Source of the DNA: Gammaproteobacteria bacterium
Lineage (GTDB): Bacteria; Pseudomonadota; Gammaproteobacteria; HTCC5015
Direction of reading: 5' to 3'
Assembly (NCBI GenBank): GCA_028284675.1
Contig: JANQRI010000005.1
Location: 248,001 to 312,000, forward strand
Length of the DNA stretch: 64,000 nucleotides
The notes beneath the pieces were generated by a model. It ran no database searches. It worked only from the letters and a program-made list of their open reading frames with translations, and was not told where the DNA came from. Of the stretch, positions 26,369 through 37,800 are shown one piece after another. The position numbers and the translations under genes were made by a program. Every line of letters starts with the position of its first letter. The stretch's first letter is position 1.

Positions 26369-29300
26369 CTATGCCGCCAATGATTTATTGAGTTCCTTTA
26401 ACAGCAGCTTTTCGATAAACGCAATCTGCTGTTGCAGATCTTTGGCAGTATGTTTGAAGCTGAGTTTATGTTTACCGTCAAAACTAAAAATGCCGGGTTG
26501 TGTTTGTATCAACATAATCAGGCGCTCTGTTGAAATATCAGGTTCGTCGGTAAACTCAATGTAGCCGGATTCCAGGTTGGCTTTGATTTTGTTTATACCG
26601 ATTCCGGCGATTTTAAGTTTCAACTCTGCGATCGTAAACAGGTTTTTGCCGGGTTCAGGCAGCAGGCCGAACCGGTCGATCATTTCCACCTGCAGATCCC
26701 GAAGTGTTTCTGGAGTGCCGGTATTTGCGATACGCTTATATAAGACCAAACGGGTGTGCACGTCGTGCACATAGTCCGGTGGCAGTAATGCGGCAACTCC
26801 CATATCTATTTCAAGGCCGCTGTGCATGGGCACATCCAATAGCGGTTCTTCACCACGTTTAAGCGCGTTTACCGCCCGTTCCAGCATCTCGGTATATAAG
26901 GTATAGCCGATTTCCTGAATCTGGCCGCTTTGCTCTTCACCCAGCAGTTCGCCGGCACCACGGATTTCCAAATCATGTGAGGCCAGCGTAAAGCCCGCAC
27001 CCAGATCTTCAAGCGATTCGATCGCTTCCAGGCGTTTTCTTGCATCAGCGGTGATTGCGGCGAGCGGTGGTGTGATCAGATACGCATAAGCGCGGTGATG
27101 TGAACGTCCGACCCGTCCACGCATTTGGTGCAGCTGTGCGAGCCCGAAACGGTCGGCGCGATTGATAATAATTGTGTTGGCAGTCGGAATATCGATGCCG
27201 CTTTCGATAATGGTGGTGCAAACCAGCAGGTTGTAACGCTGATGATAGAAATCCAGCATGATTTGTTCAAGCTCGCGCTCCGGTAACTGGCCATGCGCGA
27301 CCGCGATACGTGCTTCCGGTACAATTTTTTCAACTTCGGCCAGAATTTTTTCAATACTTTTAACTTCGTTATGTACAAAATACACCTGGCCGCCGCGTTT
27401 TAACTCACGTTGACAGGCTTCATGAATTGCCTGTGCATTCCATTCATTCACAAATGTTTTAATCGCATTGCGGCGGGCCGGCGGTGTCGCAATGATTGAC
27501 AGGTCGCGCAAGCCGGACATTGCCATATTCAATGTACGCGGAATCGGGGTTGCGGTCAGGGTCAGTATATCAACCTCCGAGCGCATGGCTTTCAGGCGTT
27601 CTTTATGGCGTACTCCGAAACGATGCTCTTCATCGACAATAATCAGTCCCAGATCTTTGAAGCGAATATCTTTTTGTAACAGTTTATGTGTGCCAATAAT
27701 GACATCGACCTTACCCGCGGCCAGATCCTGGATAATGCTTTGCTGTTTTTTAGCCGGGACAAAACGTGACAGGGTTTCAACGCGAAACGGCCAGTCTGCA
27801 AAACGATCAGAAAAATTCTGGAAATGCTGTTGCGCAAGCAGAGTGGTCGGCACCAGGATTCCAACCTGTTTATTATCCTGTAGTGCGGTGAATGTAGCGC
27901 GCATTGCAACTTCGGTTTTGCCAAAGCCGACATCGCCGCAAATCACCCGGTCCATCGGCATTTCAGCACGCATGTCCTCAAGCACTGCATCAATTGCGGT
28001 TTGCTGGTCGGCGGTTTCTTCAAATGGAAATGCCGATGCAAATGCAAGCAGCTCATGATTTTCCGGTTTAAATGCGTAACCTTTACGGGCTGCGCGGCGG
28101 GCATAAACATCCAGCAGTTCAGCGGCGACATCACGGATTTGTTTCGCGGCTTTGCGCCGGATACGTTGCCATTGTTCACCACCGAGTTTATGCAATGGCG
28201 CATGTTCCGGAGATGCGCCGGTAAAGCGGCTGATTAAATCCAGTGATGCAACCGGCACAAACAGCTTATCGCCGTCAGCATACTCCAGGACCAAAAACTC
28301 GGTTGTGATATCACCGGTTTTCAGGGTTTGCAAACCACGATAACGCCCAGCACCATGTTCTTCATGCACTACCGGTGCGCCGATATTTAAATCCGTCAGT
28401 GAGCTGATAATGGCTTCGGCATCTCGGCCCGGCCGTGTTTTGCGGCGGCGGCTTTGCTGTGCGCGTTCACCGAAAATTTGTGATTCGCTGATAATAATCA
28501 GTTTTTCTGCAGCACCTGAATCAAACAACAAACCCTGATCGAGCGGCCCGACGGCAATGCCGATGCTGTGATCACTCAGCAGGAATGCCGGCCAGTTATC
28601 GAAAATGTGCGGGAAAATATGAATATCCCGCAGTAATTCCAATAAAACTTCGCGGCGACCGGCGGATTCGCAGACAAACAACAGGCGTTTATCAGTCGCG
28701 GACTGCACAAAAGACTGCAGTTTTGCGCTGGGCTGTTCTGCGTGTGTATCGAGCTTTAAGTTTGCCGGGTGTTTGCTGCCAAAATTATAAGTGGTGATAT
28801 GGCTGTCGGTTTCAACCGGCCATTCATGCCGTTGCAGTGTGAGTTTTGCTAGAGGTTCAAGTTGCTGACGTATTTCTGCCGGCGATAAATAGAGTTCCGC
28901 CGGTTGCAGAATTGGCCGTTCGACATCATAACGCCGTTGCTCATAGCGTTCCCCAATCTCATCCCAAAACAGTGTGACGGCGTTTTCCACCGCAGCTTCA
29001 CGAATAATCAATGTGTTTTTAGGTAAATAATCGAACAGTGTTTGCATGCCTTCGAAAAATAGCGGCAGGTAATATTCACTGCCGGCGGCCACATTGCCGT
29101 TACTGATATCTTTATAAACGGGGTTGGTTTGTGGATTGCCTTCAAAGCGATTGCGATATCGGCTGCGAAATTCACTGATACTGTCTACGGTTAGCGAAAA
29201 CTCGCGCGCCGGCAACAGGCGAATAGATTCGAGTTGCTCTACCGAGCGTTGGTTGGTCGGATCAAAACTGCGAATGCTTTCTATCTCATCGTCAAACAGG

Positions 29301-29860
29301 TCGATTCTAAACGGCGACTGTCCGCCCATCGGATACACATCGATAATCGAACCGCGTATCGTGAATTCACCATGCTCCATAACCTGGGAAACATGCTGAT
29401 AGCCGCTGTCAGTCAGGCGTTCACGGAATGTTTGCAGGTCCAGTCGTTGGTGTGTTTTTAATATTAATACGTTTTGATGGATATAACTCTGCGGTGGCAG
29501 TCGTTGCATTAATGTGATCGCCGGTATAATCAAGATACCGCGTTTTAAATCCGGCATCTCATATAACACCGACATACGTTGCGACACAATGTCCTGATGC
29601 GGTGAGAAGCGGTCATAGGGCAGGGTTTCCCAATCGGGAAAGGCAAAAACCGGATAAGCGGACCGCCGGAAAAAATTCAGTTCTGCTTCCAGGCGCATTG
29701 CGCTTTGTACCGATTCGGCAATTAATAATACCGGGCCGGTATGTTGCTCGCAGGCTTCTATCAGAGCAAGGCTATACGCGCTGCCGTAAAGCTGTCCCCA
29801 GCGGTACTCCGCAGAGGAATTAAAATTTGCGGGCAGGTTTAATAAATTTCTTGTTGACAC
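26369..29860 (-). CDS. mfd: Transcription-repair coupling factor Mfd
   Basis: DNA translocase that removes stalled RNA polymerase and recruits UvrA. The 1163 residues have the UvrB-like N-terminal region (FPDWETLPYDRFSPH), the RNA-polymerase-interacting domain (VHEEHGAGRYRGL), helicase motifs GDVGFGKTEVA, DEEHRFG and TATPIPRTL, the GRVGRSHHRAYAY block and the C-terminal TRCF domain. Translation starts at a GTG. It is full length. Confidence 0.97.
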   Translation of the reverse strand: MSTRNLLNLPANFNSSAEYRWGQLYGSAYSLALIEACEQHTGPVLLIAESVQSAMRLEAELNFFRRSAYPVFAFPDWETLPYDRFSPHQDIVSQRMSVLYEMPDLKRGILIIPAITLMQRLPPQSYIHQNVLILKTHQRLDLQTFRERLTDSGYQHVSQVMEHGEFTIRGSIIDVYPMGGQSPFRIDLFDDEIESIRSFDPTNQRSVEQLESIRLLPAREFSLTVDSISEFRSRYRNRFEGNPQTNPVYKDISNGNVAAGSEYYLPLFFEGMQTLFDYLPKNTLIIREAAVENAVTLFWDEIGERYEQRRYDVERPILQPAELYLSPAEIRQQLEPLAKLTLQRHEWPVETDSHITTYNFGSKHPANLKLDTHAEQPSAKLQSFVQSATDKRLLFVCESAGRREVLLELLRDIHIFPHIFDNWPAFLLSDHSIGIAVGPLDQGLLFDSGAAEKLIIISESQIFGERAQQSRRRKTRPGRDAEAIISSLTDLNIGAPVVHEEHGAGRYRGLQTLKTGDITTEFLVLEYADGDKLFVPVASLDLISRFTGASPEHAPLHKLGGEQWQRIRRKAAKQIRDVAAELLDVYARRAARKGYAFKPENHELLAFASAFPFEETADQQTAIDAVLEDMRAEMPMDRVICGDVGFGKTEVAMRATFTALQDNKQVGILVPTTLLAQQHFQNFSDRFADWPFRVETLSRFVPAKKQQSIIQDLAAGKVDVIIGTHKLLQKDIRFKDLGLIIVDEEHRFGVRHKERLKAMRSEVDILTLTATPIPRTLNMAMSGLRDLSIIATPPARRNAIKTFVNEWNAQAIHEACQRELKRGGQVYFVHNEVKSIEKILAEVEKIVPEARIAVAHGQLPERELEQIMLDFYHQRYNLLVCTTIIESGIDIPTANTIIINRADRFGLAQLHQMRGRVGRSHHRAYAYLITPPLAAITADARKRLEAIESLEDLGAGFTLASHDLEIRGAGELLGEEQSGQIQEIGYTLYTEMLERAVNALKRGEEPLLDVPMHSGLEIDMGVAALLPPDYVHDVHTRLVLYKRIANTGTPETLRDLQVEMIDRFGLLPEPGKNLFTIAELKLKIAGIGINKIKANLESGYIEFTDEPDISTERLIMLIQTQPGIFSFDGKHKLSFKHTAKDLQQQIAFIEKLLLKELNKSLAA

Positions 29861-29913
29861 AGAGTATCTGTTTTAGCGTTAGGCAAGCGGATGTAAAGTA
29901 TGGATACGTGAGA

Positions 29914-30810
29914 TCACTGTTCCGATTCGGACGCATCCAGTGATAACAGCTCCTGATACGCGTCGATGCGGCGGTCGCGCAGATACGGCCAGATTTGGCG
30001 TACCCGTTCGCTTGCGGCCAAATCGATTTCCGCGGTGAGCGTCATCGGCTCAGTGTCGCCGGTTGCAAACAGCTCTCCCTGAGGACCGCAGATAAAGCTA
30101 TGACCCCAGAAATGATTGCCGGCGGTTTTGCCCGAAGGGTCATTTTCTTTGCCGACTCGGTTGCAGGTCATCACCGGTAATCCGTTCGCAATCGCATGGC
30201 TGCGCTGAATCACCCGCCAGGCATCCAGTTGTCGCAGTTGTTCATCGACCATATCATTCGGGTCCCAGCCGATTGCGGTTGGGTAAATCAGCAGTTCAGC
30301 GCCGGCCAGCGCCATCAGCCGCGCGGCTTCCGGAAACCACTGATCCCAGCAAACCAGTACGCCGAGTTTTGCGATGGTGGTTTTTATCGGTGCAAAACCC
30401 TGGTCGCCCGGGGTGAAATAGAATTTTTCGTTATAGCCGGGGTCATGCGGAATATGCATTTTCCGGTATTTACCGGCGAGCCGGCCGTCGGTATCCAGCA
30501 CCACCGCGGTATTGTGGTAAACCCCGGCCGCACGCCGCTCGAAAATCGAGCCGACAATCACAATTTTATGCTGCGCTGCCAGTTTTGCCAGTGTTTTCGT
30601 GGTTGGGCCGAGCACCGGCTCGGCCAGATCAAACGATGCGGTATCCTGGGTCACGCAAAAATATTCACTTGCATGCAGTTCCGGCAGCACAATAATGCGC
30701 GCACCATTGGATACCGCATTTTCGATGCCGTCTTTACTGCGTTCCAGGTTGATTTCTTTATCGGCAGTGCAGGCATGCTGCACAACCGCGACTTTCAGAG
30801 GGTTGCTCAT
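29914..30810 (-). CDS. aguB: N-carbamoylputrescine amidase
   Basis: Nitrilase-family enzyme that hydrolyses N-carbamoylputrescine to putrescine, ammonia and CO2. The Glu-Lys-Cys triad lies in VLPELHASEYF, KYRKMHIPHDPGY and VLVCWDQWFPEAAR. ALAGAELLIYPTAIGWDP and the C-terminal RDRRIDAY are typical of this subgroup. Length is 298 residues. Its pathway partner aguA, normally adjacent, is 15 kb away at 46068-47114 on the same strand, with three giant genes between them on the opposite strand. Confidence 0.95.
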   Translation of the reverse strand: MSNPLKVAVVQHACTADKEINLERSKDGIENAVSNGARIIVLPELHASEYFCVTQDTASFDLAEPVLGPTTKTLAKLAAQHKIVIVGSIFERRAAGVYHNTAVVLDTDGRLAGKYRKMHIPHDPGYNEKFYFTPGDQGFAPIKTTIAKLGVLVCWDQWFPEAARLMALAGAELLIYPTAIGWDPNDMVDEQLRQLDAWRVIQRSHAIANGLPVMTCNRVGKENDPSGKTAGNHFWGHSFICGPQGELFATGDTEPMTLTAEIDLAASERVRQIWPYLRDRRIDAYQELLSLDASESEQ

Positions 30811-30928
30811 TCGAAATATGTCTTTGGTCTATAACTAAAGTTAATACCCTATGACCCCTGCTCTATATCAGTGCGCAATGATATTGAATAAGGTAAAGGC
30901 TCGCAACAATAGCGTATAAACAGGCCAG

Positions 30929-33900
30929 ATGACAAATGTAGATGCTGCTTTTCCGGTGCATATCGGTGCTGTGGCCGGATCTGATTCGCAGGCAATCGGG
31001 CCGGATGTCCCCGGAAGGGCCGGGTTTCAGCAGGCATTGGAATTACCTTATTTAGAGCAAGGGCAGGTTGCCGGACAGCCTTTGCAGCAGCAAAGTGCGG
31101 GCGAGTTTCTGATTGCGAGCAAACAGAAAAAGAGGCGCCCGGTAGATAAAAACATCAGTCAGCTTTTTAAAAGGCTTATACCGGTTGCACGGGTGCTTGC
31201 GGACATACCCAGAATCAATCGATTAAATGCAACCGAGTTACAAAGAGTTACATCGTTGATATACGATGGTTTTCAATATGATAATAAACCGGCTCAGCTG
31301 AGTGCAATTGAAAAGCTGGCCGGTGAAAAAAAACTATCGGCGTTATTAAATCTGTTGGAACAGCATCTCTCCAAGGAAAAATATATTGCGCTGGTTGTCG
31401 CAAATTTTAAACCGGAGAATGTCACTTCTGAGGTGCGTACTGATGTGTTGGAGAGTACACGTAGCAAATTCAGTGCGGCAGAGTACTATCGTCTGATGCA
31501 GCCGACCAGGCTTTTGGCAGCGCGAAGTACAGGCTTGATGAGCGGTTTAAACGAAAATAAGCGGGCTGAGATTAATGAGTTATTAACAGATTTCCGTTTT
31601 AATTTCTCAGACAACAAACATATAGAAGGCCGCCAGCGCCGGAGTATTGATATTTTAACCGGTCATAGAGATCTGGCAGCACTATTCCGGTATTTAGGTG
31701 ATAACTTAACAGGGTTACAGCGTCAACAACTGTTGGTTACGCCATTTGCGTCCGGTGCCTGGATTAATATTCAACGAAACGATTTACCCGGTTTTCTGGA
31801 ACCGATACGTGAATGGCTTTCTCCGGCAGAGTATCGTCAGCAGATTATTCCGGTGGTGGTGGCGGATATGCCTGAGGTATTACGGCAAAGAGCCAAATTG
31901 TTAAGCTTGTTACCTGGTTTTGAAAGGCTGAACACGCAGCAACTGACAAAAATGGCCCAGTACGCTGCAGACGGGTTTCAAATATCAGGTTCTACTAAGT
32001 TTGAAGAAATAACTCATTATCAACATAAAGCCACAGACCAGAATAACCTTAGAGCTCTGTTGGATTATATTGCTGAGCATTTGAGCCGGGCTGATTATCA
32101 GAAATTGGTTGTAGAGCCGTTTTTGGATGGAGATATTGCGGCTGATCATAATCAATTGTCATATTTTCTGCGTGGTATGCGGTCGAAAGTTACCCCCGAA
32201 ACCTATGAAGATATTCTAAAAACTGCTGTGGCCGCTTTAAAGTCTGGGGAGAAACGATTGACCTCGTCTCAAAAGGCGATTGCGTTAACACTGGGCAGGA
32301 TGCCGGGCATGGAAAATCTGCATTCCAAGCAATGGGTGGATCTGGCATTGGCGGTTGTGAATCATGCTTATAAGAGTGCAGGGGGCGATATTTTAGATGC
32401 AATAGAGCAAGTGACAGGAGGGAGAAGTTATCTTGATTTGCTAATGTATATGAGCGAGCATTTAACTGAGCAGGATTTTTGGAACTTGGTTATCAAACCT
32501 TTGCGTGATGGACGAGTGAATTTACGTGGCCGTACATTGGTTCATTTGTTGCCGGTTATCCGCCATCATTTAAATAATGAGGCGCTATATGAGAGTCAGG
32601 TTTTATCGGTAGTTGTAAAAGCACTACCGCAAGATCTGCGAGAGGCTGCCATCAGGATTGCAAAAATACCAGGGGCGGAGCATTTATCTCTGTATCAGCT
32701 TGAGCCACTTGCTGATGCTTGGTTAAAAGGGAGGGTGGCAACCAGAGCAATAAATGCCCCAGCTGCCCAAGTTTTGACTGGTAAAGAAGATGTATATGCA
32801 TTAGAGCAGTTTTTAAATCAGCATTTGCAACCTGATTCAGGGGATGTTGCGACACCCAAAGGTCTGGAAAGTGCAAAAAAAGATAAAGTGGACGGTTTGC
32901 CTCCGTTATTAAGGCCATTCGGAGCCGCGATACTTACGCTTGAAAATGCGATGCAATTAAGTGAAACGCAACTGGAGTTTTTGACTGGATATTTAGAGAA
33001 TGGTTTAAACGTAAAAAAATATGCTGATTACCAACAGCTAAAACCCATCAATCAATTATTGCTTGGTAGTGATGATATTGAGTTATTGAAGCAAGTGCTT
33101 GCGGGCTTGGAGATTTCCGATAGTAATAGTGACTCCAATGCATCAGATCCTGGTAGTGATTCACTTAACCAAACTACCGACAGTCTGACAACACCTGCAC
33201 CAAATCAAACAGCGCAACCTGACGATAACCCGATCGTTAAACAGTTAGTCACTGATGACGACAGCACCGTCAGCACTCAACTGCCGGGTGGATCATCAGA
33301 GCCGGGCAATCAACCTGGCTATACGCGCCTGAACGTCAACGGCTTACAGCAAGATAAAAATCAACCCGGAGGTTTCAGTGCGAAGCCGACAGTGGTGTTG
33401 CCACAAAATTTGGTTGAAAGCTTTCAACAAAACAACCAACCACAACCTGATAATGCTTATGAGGCTTTATCCGTTGCAATACGTTCAGTGTTAACCGCCG
33501 AACGTTATGCGCAACTTGATTTAAGTGCGGATGACATTCAAACACGTTTTAATCGTTTCAAAAACCTGCATCCGAAAATTAAAGCTGATATTCAATTCAA
33601 CGACTTTGTCGGTTGGGATGAACAAATCATCGGCCAACTGGAGCGTAATTCAGCACATGAAGCGCGTCATGATGCGGAAATAAACTATCATCAGCAACAA
33701 ACCCTAACCGCACAGCAACTGGCCGATAGTCAAAACCAACTTGCACAGGCACAACAAAAACACACCACGGTGATAGAAGCGGCCCGCGCAGCGAAACCGC
33801 AGCGACCGGGTTTTACCGCCGAGCCGATTCAGTCCACCGCACCTCCGGCATACTGGATCAGTGATCAAACACAGATTCTTCCCGGTAATGCACAAAACAA

Positions 33901-34342
33901 TATTGTGAGCGCGAATCTTCGCAAAACTAACCATTCCATACCGCAGCATACAATCAAACCGGCCGTGCCGATGGTGACCCTGTCCGGTAAAACCGGTAGC
34001 CTAGTAAAACAATATCAGGATCAAACGAGCAGTATCCCACGTTACTTATATTTAAATACTGCCGGGCAATTACAGTTACATGCGGTGGTTGAAAAAGGTA
34101 CGCAGCTGGATACCGTCGCGATACCAATGCATATTCATAAAGCACCCATCAATGCGACGGCCACAACATACACAAACCAGGGCTGGACCGATCTACCGCA
34201 GCTAAGTGAATTGCAGAAGACCGCAGTCGATGCACATATCCGCATACAACAAACTGGAATTGTGCCAGTGATGCCGGTACCGGCACCCGCTGTACCTGCA
34301 CCATCGCTGAGTGCACCAGCAAAAGTGCCGGTGTTGCCTTAA
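30929..34342 (+). CDS. Giant modular protein A: helical ~125-residue repeats plus shared C-terminal cassette
   Basis: I recognise no known family. The 1137 residues have no signal peptide and no membrane segment. Residues ~50-700 hold about five degenerate repeats of roughly 125 residues. Each has a helix like YxxEHLSxxxYxxLVVxPF (near 137, 250, 374 and 502, partial at 625) and a block like LPGFERLNTQQL. Residues ~748-825 form a Gln/Asn/Ser/Pro-rich linker shared with proteins B and C. The last ~310 residues are closely related to the end of B, contain a Gln-rich probable coiled coil (TAQQLADSQNQLAQAQQ), and end in a Pro/Ala tail with VPVLP. Unlike B and C it lacks the common leader sequence. 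Its ribosome site is weak. Confidence 0.85.
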   Translation: MTNVDAAFPVHIGAVAGSDSQAIGPDVPGRAGFQQALELPYLEQGQVAGQPLQQQSAGEFLIASKQKKRRPVDKNISQLFKRLIPVARVLADIPRINRLNATELQRVTSLIYDGFQYDNKPAQLSAIEKLAGEKKLSALLNLLEQHLSKEKYIALVVANFKPENVTSEVRTDVLESTRSKFSAAEYYRLMQPTRLLAARSTGLMSGLNENKRAEINELLTDFRFNFSDNKHIEGRQRRSIDILTGHRDLAALFRYLGDNLTGLQRQQLLVTPFASGAWINIQRNDLPGFLEPIREWLSPAEYRQQIIPVVVADMPEVLRQRAKLLSLLPGFERLNTQQLTKMAQYAADGFQISGSTKFEEITHYQHKATDQNNLRALLDYIAEHLSRADYQKLVVEPFLDGDIAADHNQLSYFLRGMRSKVTPETYEDILKTAVAALKSGEKRLTSSQKAIALTLGRMPGMENLHSKQWVDLALAVVNHAYKSAGGDILDAIEQVTGGRSYLDLLMYMSEHLTEQDFWNLVIKPLRDGRVNLRGRTLVHLLPVIRHHLNNEALYESQVLSVVVKALPQDLREAAIRIAKIPGAEHLSLYQLEPLADAWLKGRVATRAINAPAAQVLTGKEDVYALEQFLNQHLQPDSGDVATPKGLESAKKDKVDGLPPLLRPFGAAILTLENAMQLSETQLEFLTGYLENGLNVKKYADYQQLKPINQLLLGSDDIELLKQVLAGLEISDSNSDSNASDPGSDSLNQTTDSLTTPAPNQTAQPDDNPIVKQLVTDDDSTVSTQLPGGSSEPGNQPGYTRLNVNGLQQDKNQPGGFSAKPTVVLPQNLVESFQQNNQPQPDNAYEALSVAIRSVLTAERYAQLDLSADDIQTRFNRFKNLHPKIKADIQFNDFVGWDEQIIGQLERNSAHEARHDAEINYHQQQTLTAQQLADSQNQLAQAQQKHTTVIEAARAAKPQRPGFTAEPIQSTAPPAYWISDQTQILPGNAQNNIVSANLRKTNHSIPQHTIKPAVPMVTLSGKTGSLVKQYQDQTSSIPRYLYLNTAGQLQLHAVVEKGTQLDTVAIPMHIHKAPINATATTYTNQGWTDLPQLSELQKTAVDAHIRIQQTGIVPVMPVPAPAVPAPSLSAPAKVPVLP

Positions 34343-34490
34343 AGAGCTTGAGAGATAACTGTAATCCCAATTGGCATAATGCGTTTAAAGAAGGGGTATC
34401 GTCCGTATGATGCTTGAGGTTTTATAGATATTATTATGTGGTCTTACACTTCATTTGATACATTATCATAATAGTTAGTCCTAGCTGTAT

Positions 34491-34701
34491 TTGCCGGGAC
34501 TCGCCCCGGCAGGCGAGTGACTTTCTTTTAAAAGAAAGTCACCAAAGAAACTTGTCCGACTGGTGCGCGCTTACATATCGCTACGCGATATGTGCGTTCC
34601 TCGGTCTGGCGGACTTGTAACGAGTCGCGCCAACAGGCCGTCCTGGCCTGATGGCGCTAAAACCGACGTCCTGTCGGTTTTACTCTACAAGTTCGACAGA
34701 C
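34491..34701. repeat. Palindrome-rich intergenic repeat, copy 1
   Basis: Part of a 538-base gene-free gap between giant genes A and B. It contains a string of hairpins: ACTCGCC/GGCGAGT (34499-34518), a perfect 26-base palindrome (34517-34542) built on GTGACTTTCTTTT, a CATATCGC-type hairpin near 34574-34592, and CCGACGTCCTGTCGG-type and GGCCGTCCTGGCC-type hairpins near 34636-34680. The reverse complement matches the copy at 39296-39530 over most of its length, including AGTAAAACCGACAGGA and the GTCGGTTTTAGCGCC run. It has no coding capacity and resembles compound REP/BIME-type elements. Confidence 0.75.
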
Positions 34702-34768
34702 CTATGCACACCAAACGGACGGGGGCCCTTCGTTAAATATTGGCAGCAGTCCTACTTGGTGTAATTTT

Positions 34769-34880
34769 CATCTATCACTTTCGTTAAACAGTTTGCCGTT
34801 GGTTGTATTGCCGCTTGCAGGGCAATTTCCGACAATGCAGGGGTCAAAAACCAGTAGATCCGGCACAAGTAAAATCAGGC
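34769..34880 (+). promoter_or_regulatory. Conserved 112-bp leader block upstream of giant gene B
   Basis: These 112 bases directly before the ATG of gene B match, without gaps and with about 12 mismatches by eye, the 112 bases before gene C (39685-39796). A central stretch of about 40 bases is identical. ATTGCC (34807-34812) and GGCAAT (34821-34826) form a small hairpin kept in both copies. The block ends with AAAATCAGGC right before the ATG. It probably holds the 5' untranslated region and translation signals; whether a promoter is inside is not clear. No such block precedes gene A. Confidence 0.6.
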
Positions 34881-37800
34881 ATGACTGAAATCAGCGGCCC
34901 AGGCCCTTATAGCAGCCCAATCCATATACCCGAGCCATCCGGTCCGGCGGTGAATACGTTTGGCCGTCAGGTGCAGCTGGTTGCGCAAACCTCACCGGGT
35001 GAGGCACCGGATCAAACGCCATCTGGTGACTGGACACCGGCCCAGCAGACCGCGGTGACGAGAGTATTGTCGGGTACTTATTATGTTGAAAATGGGGTGC
35101 TGACTGAGGCTGGCAGGATCGCGGTGGGTGACCGGCGGCAAGCTCTACAGCAACAATTTTCTGCTTCAATAGTTACCCCGGAGTTAGCAGCCCAGGCTGT
35201 TCTTGTTTGGGATTTTGTCAATGACAGAGTCACACTGACGCCTGAAATTGCAACTGAAATCAATGCCTATCAATCGAGCGTAAAATCATTACAAGCTAAT
35301 GGTGTTTCAGAAAATAATTTGCACACTGAGTTCGCAAGCCGGTTGATACAGTCAACTGAGGATAGCTTGCAGCAAAATTTGACGTTGCTATTACAGTTGT
35401 TGGGTACTGATGAAACGCAGTTTGGGTTTAGTCAGCTGGATGTGGCTGATTCGCGGATGTCCGTTTTTCAACTGTATAACCAAGCTGCAAACGCAGAAGC
35501 GCGGCTAGAGGGAATGATACAGTATGCATCGAGTAAGCTTCCCATCATCGAGGCCGTGCTGCATGTTGCGGAATTTTTGGGAAGAGATTATGTTAATTCA
35601 GGCCAGTTGGACAAGTGGCGAGAAGACCTGCAGGGTAGTCAGAAGACCTTCACCGAGCTTATATATGAAGCTGCTCTGGATGGGCAGACATTACATTCAA
35701 TATCGGTTGATACAATAGTGCAGAATGCATCCGCTAACATACCGGTGGTGGAGCCCGTCAGTTTAACTGAGCCTCAGACAATACTGCCAGGCGAAAAGTA
35801 TGCGATCTTAAATCAAGAGCACCTAATAAAAACCCTGATAGAAGCTTTTGGCATGACATACGGTACACCTATGATTCATGTTGAGATTCAGAATCAAAAT
35901 CATAAAACAATCGGCGGATTTCGAGTAGCCTGGGGAGGTAATGGTATAGGTGGGACGAACTACTATAAGCTTGATTCACTGCAGGCATTACCTGCGGAGT
36001 CTCAGCTTTTTGACGGTGGACCAGAAAATGCTGATTATTACGGTTTTCTACCAACTCATATCCCGCTAAAAGATGGAACACAGCCAGCGCTCATGGAACT
36101 TTTACGACAGTTGAATGCGTCGGGGCAACCGCAGGTTGCACGTTTATTGGTTTCAAGTGGAGATGCATTGCCAACTTCGTTACCGGTTGCTGCAAAGAGC
36201 CGTGAATTAAGTGTACTTTTACCGGTAGAGCCTTTTAAAACCATTGGTGAAGCCGCAGATTTTATTGCCGAGCATAAAGAAGGAATAACACCGGCAATGT
36301 TGCGTACGCCCGCATTTCGTCAGCACTTTATGCCACTGATCGAAAGCCACTTGGGCAGTGACCCCAATACCGCAGCAGTTGATCAGTTTATTTTGAAATT
36401 ATACTGGTTGCCGCGTGCATTGCCGGGAACACCGACACCGTTACAGCTTAATAAGTGGCAGCGCGGGTTGGCGGTGCATGGTTTGGAGTTGGATGAAGTG
36501 CTGTTCGATATGGTGGTGCCTGGCAAAGTGTTGATTTTTGACCAGGTTCTGGAACGGATCGGGAAGTTGCCTGCGGTGCAGCCGTTGCGAATTGATCAGC
36601 CCACAGCGCTGCTGGAAAATGAGCAGTATGAAATTCTCAACAACGGCAATTTGTTGGAGGCTTTATTGGGCTCTTTTAACGAGGATAAAAACGCGGCCTA
36701 TTATGTGAAATTGCTGGACCAGAACGGTAACACCGTCAGTGATTTTAAGGTAACTCCGGACAATGTGATCAATACGACTGAGGACATAGCCAATATAACG
36801 GCTTTGGAGTTGGAAGACGGTTTAAAGTTTTCGCTGGGTGATATACTAAAACATCGTGATCAGGGTGAACTATGGGTGCCCCGGATATTGATATCAAAAA
36901 ACGGTGAGGCGTTTTATCAGTTACCCAGCAATTATGATGACTGGGGTTTTGACCATGGTTGGCTTCCGGGCAAAGCCGAGGGGCAGGAGGGCCCCAGGGA
37001 GCGACCGGAACCGGGTGTTTTTAATAATGTTAATGATATTGCCCGGTTTCTGAGTGCAACATTAACGACTGATCCGTTTCCGCCGGCATTAATGAGAGCG
37101 CCGTGGTTTGCCGGTCGTGTTGCGGATATGGTTAATAATCTGATCGGCTCTACAGCTGATCCCGTTGAAACACGCCAGGTCCGGGATGCGTTGGTATTAA
37201 AGCTCGATGCATTACAACATCAGTGGGAGTTGATAGAACCGCATTACCGTACATTGATGCATATGCTTGCATCGGTAACCGGCATCAGTGCGGAAGCACC
37301 GGTACTGGAAACCGCCGCACAGCAAAACAGTGCTGCTGACCGGCCGGATTTCTCAGGGCAAATATTTGATGAAGCATCAGAGCTTCAGGCAGCGCTTGAT
37401 GTGCATAACAGCCTTATTGGTGCAAATTTTGTTGAAGCCGATTTGGCAGGGCTGGATTTAAGTGAACGCACAGTTGACCAGGCGAATTTTAGCCGGGCGT
37501 TTTTAAATAATGTGAACTGGACAGATGCCAGTGCGGTTGATGCTGTTTTTCATAGTGCTGGTTTGGCCGGCGCGGATTTTATTCGTACGGATCTGACGGC
37601 TGCCGATTTTACCGGTGCAGTTATGTATAGTGCTGCTATAAAGGAAGCAAACCTAACGAATGCGACTTTGTTACTGGCCGATTTGCATTTTGCCAAAATG
37701 ACCGACGCGAATTTGCAGGGTGCTGATTTAAGAGGTGTGGATTTAGGTGAGTCGATACTGAAAAACGTTAGTTTCAAAGGTGCAAATCTGGCGGGTGCAG

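Noticed and set aside
34491..34701. Row of hairpins considered as a CRISPR array
   Set aside because: The hairpins are all different and are not regularly spaced direct repeats with spacers; no cas gene is nearby.
34803..34880. 26-residue N-terminal extension of giant protein B
   Set aside because: The same DNA before gene C is conserved but closed by the comparison, and both proteins align from M-EISG; the segment is the non-coding leader block.
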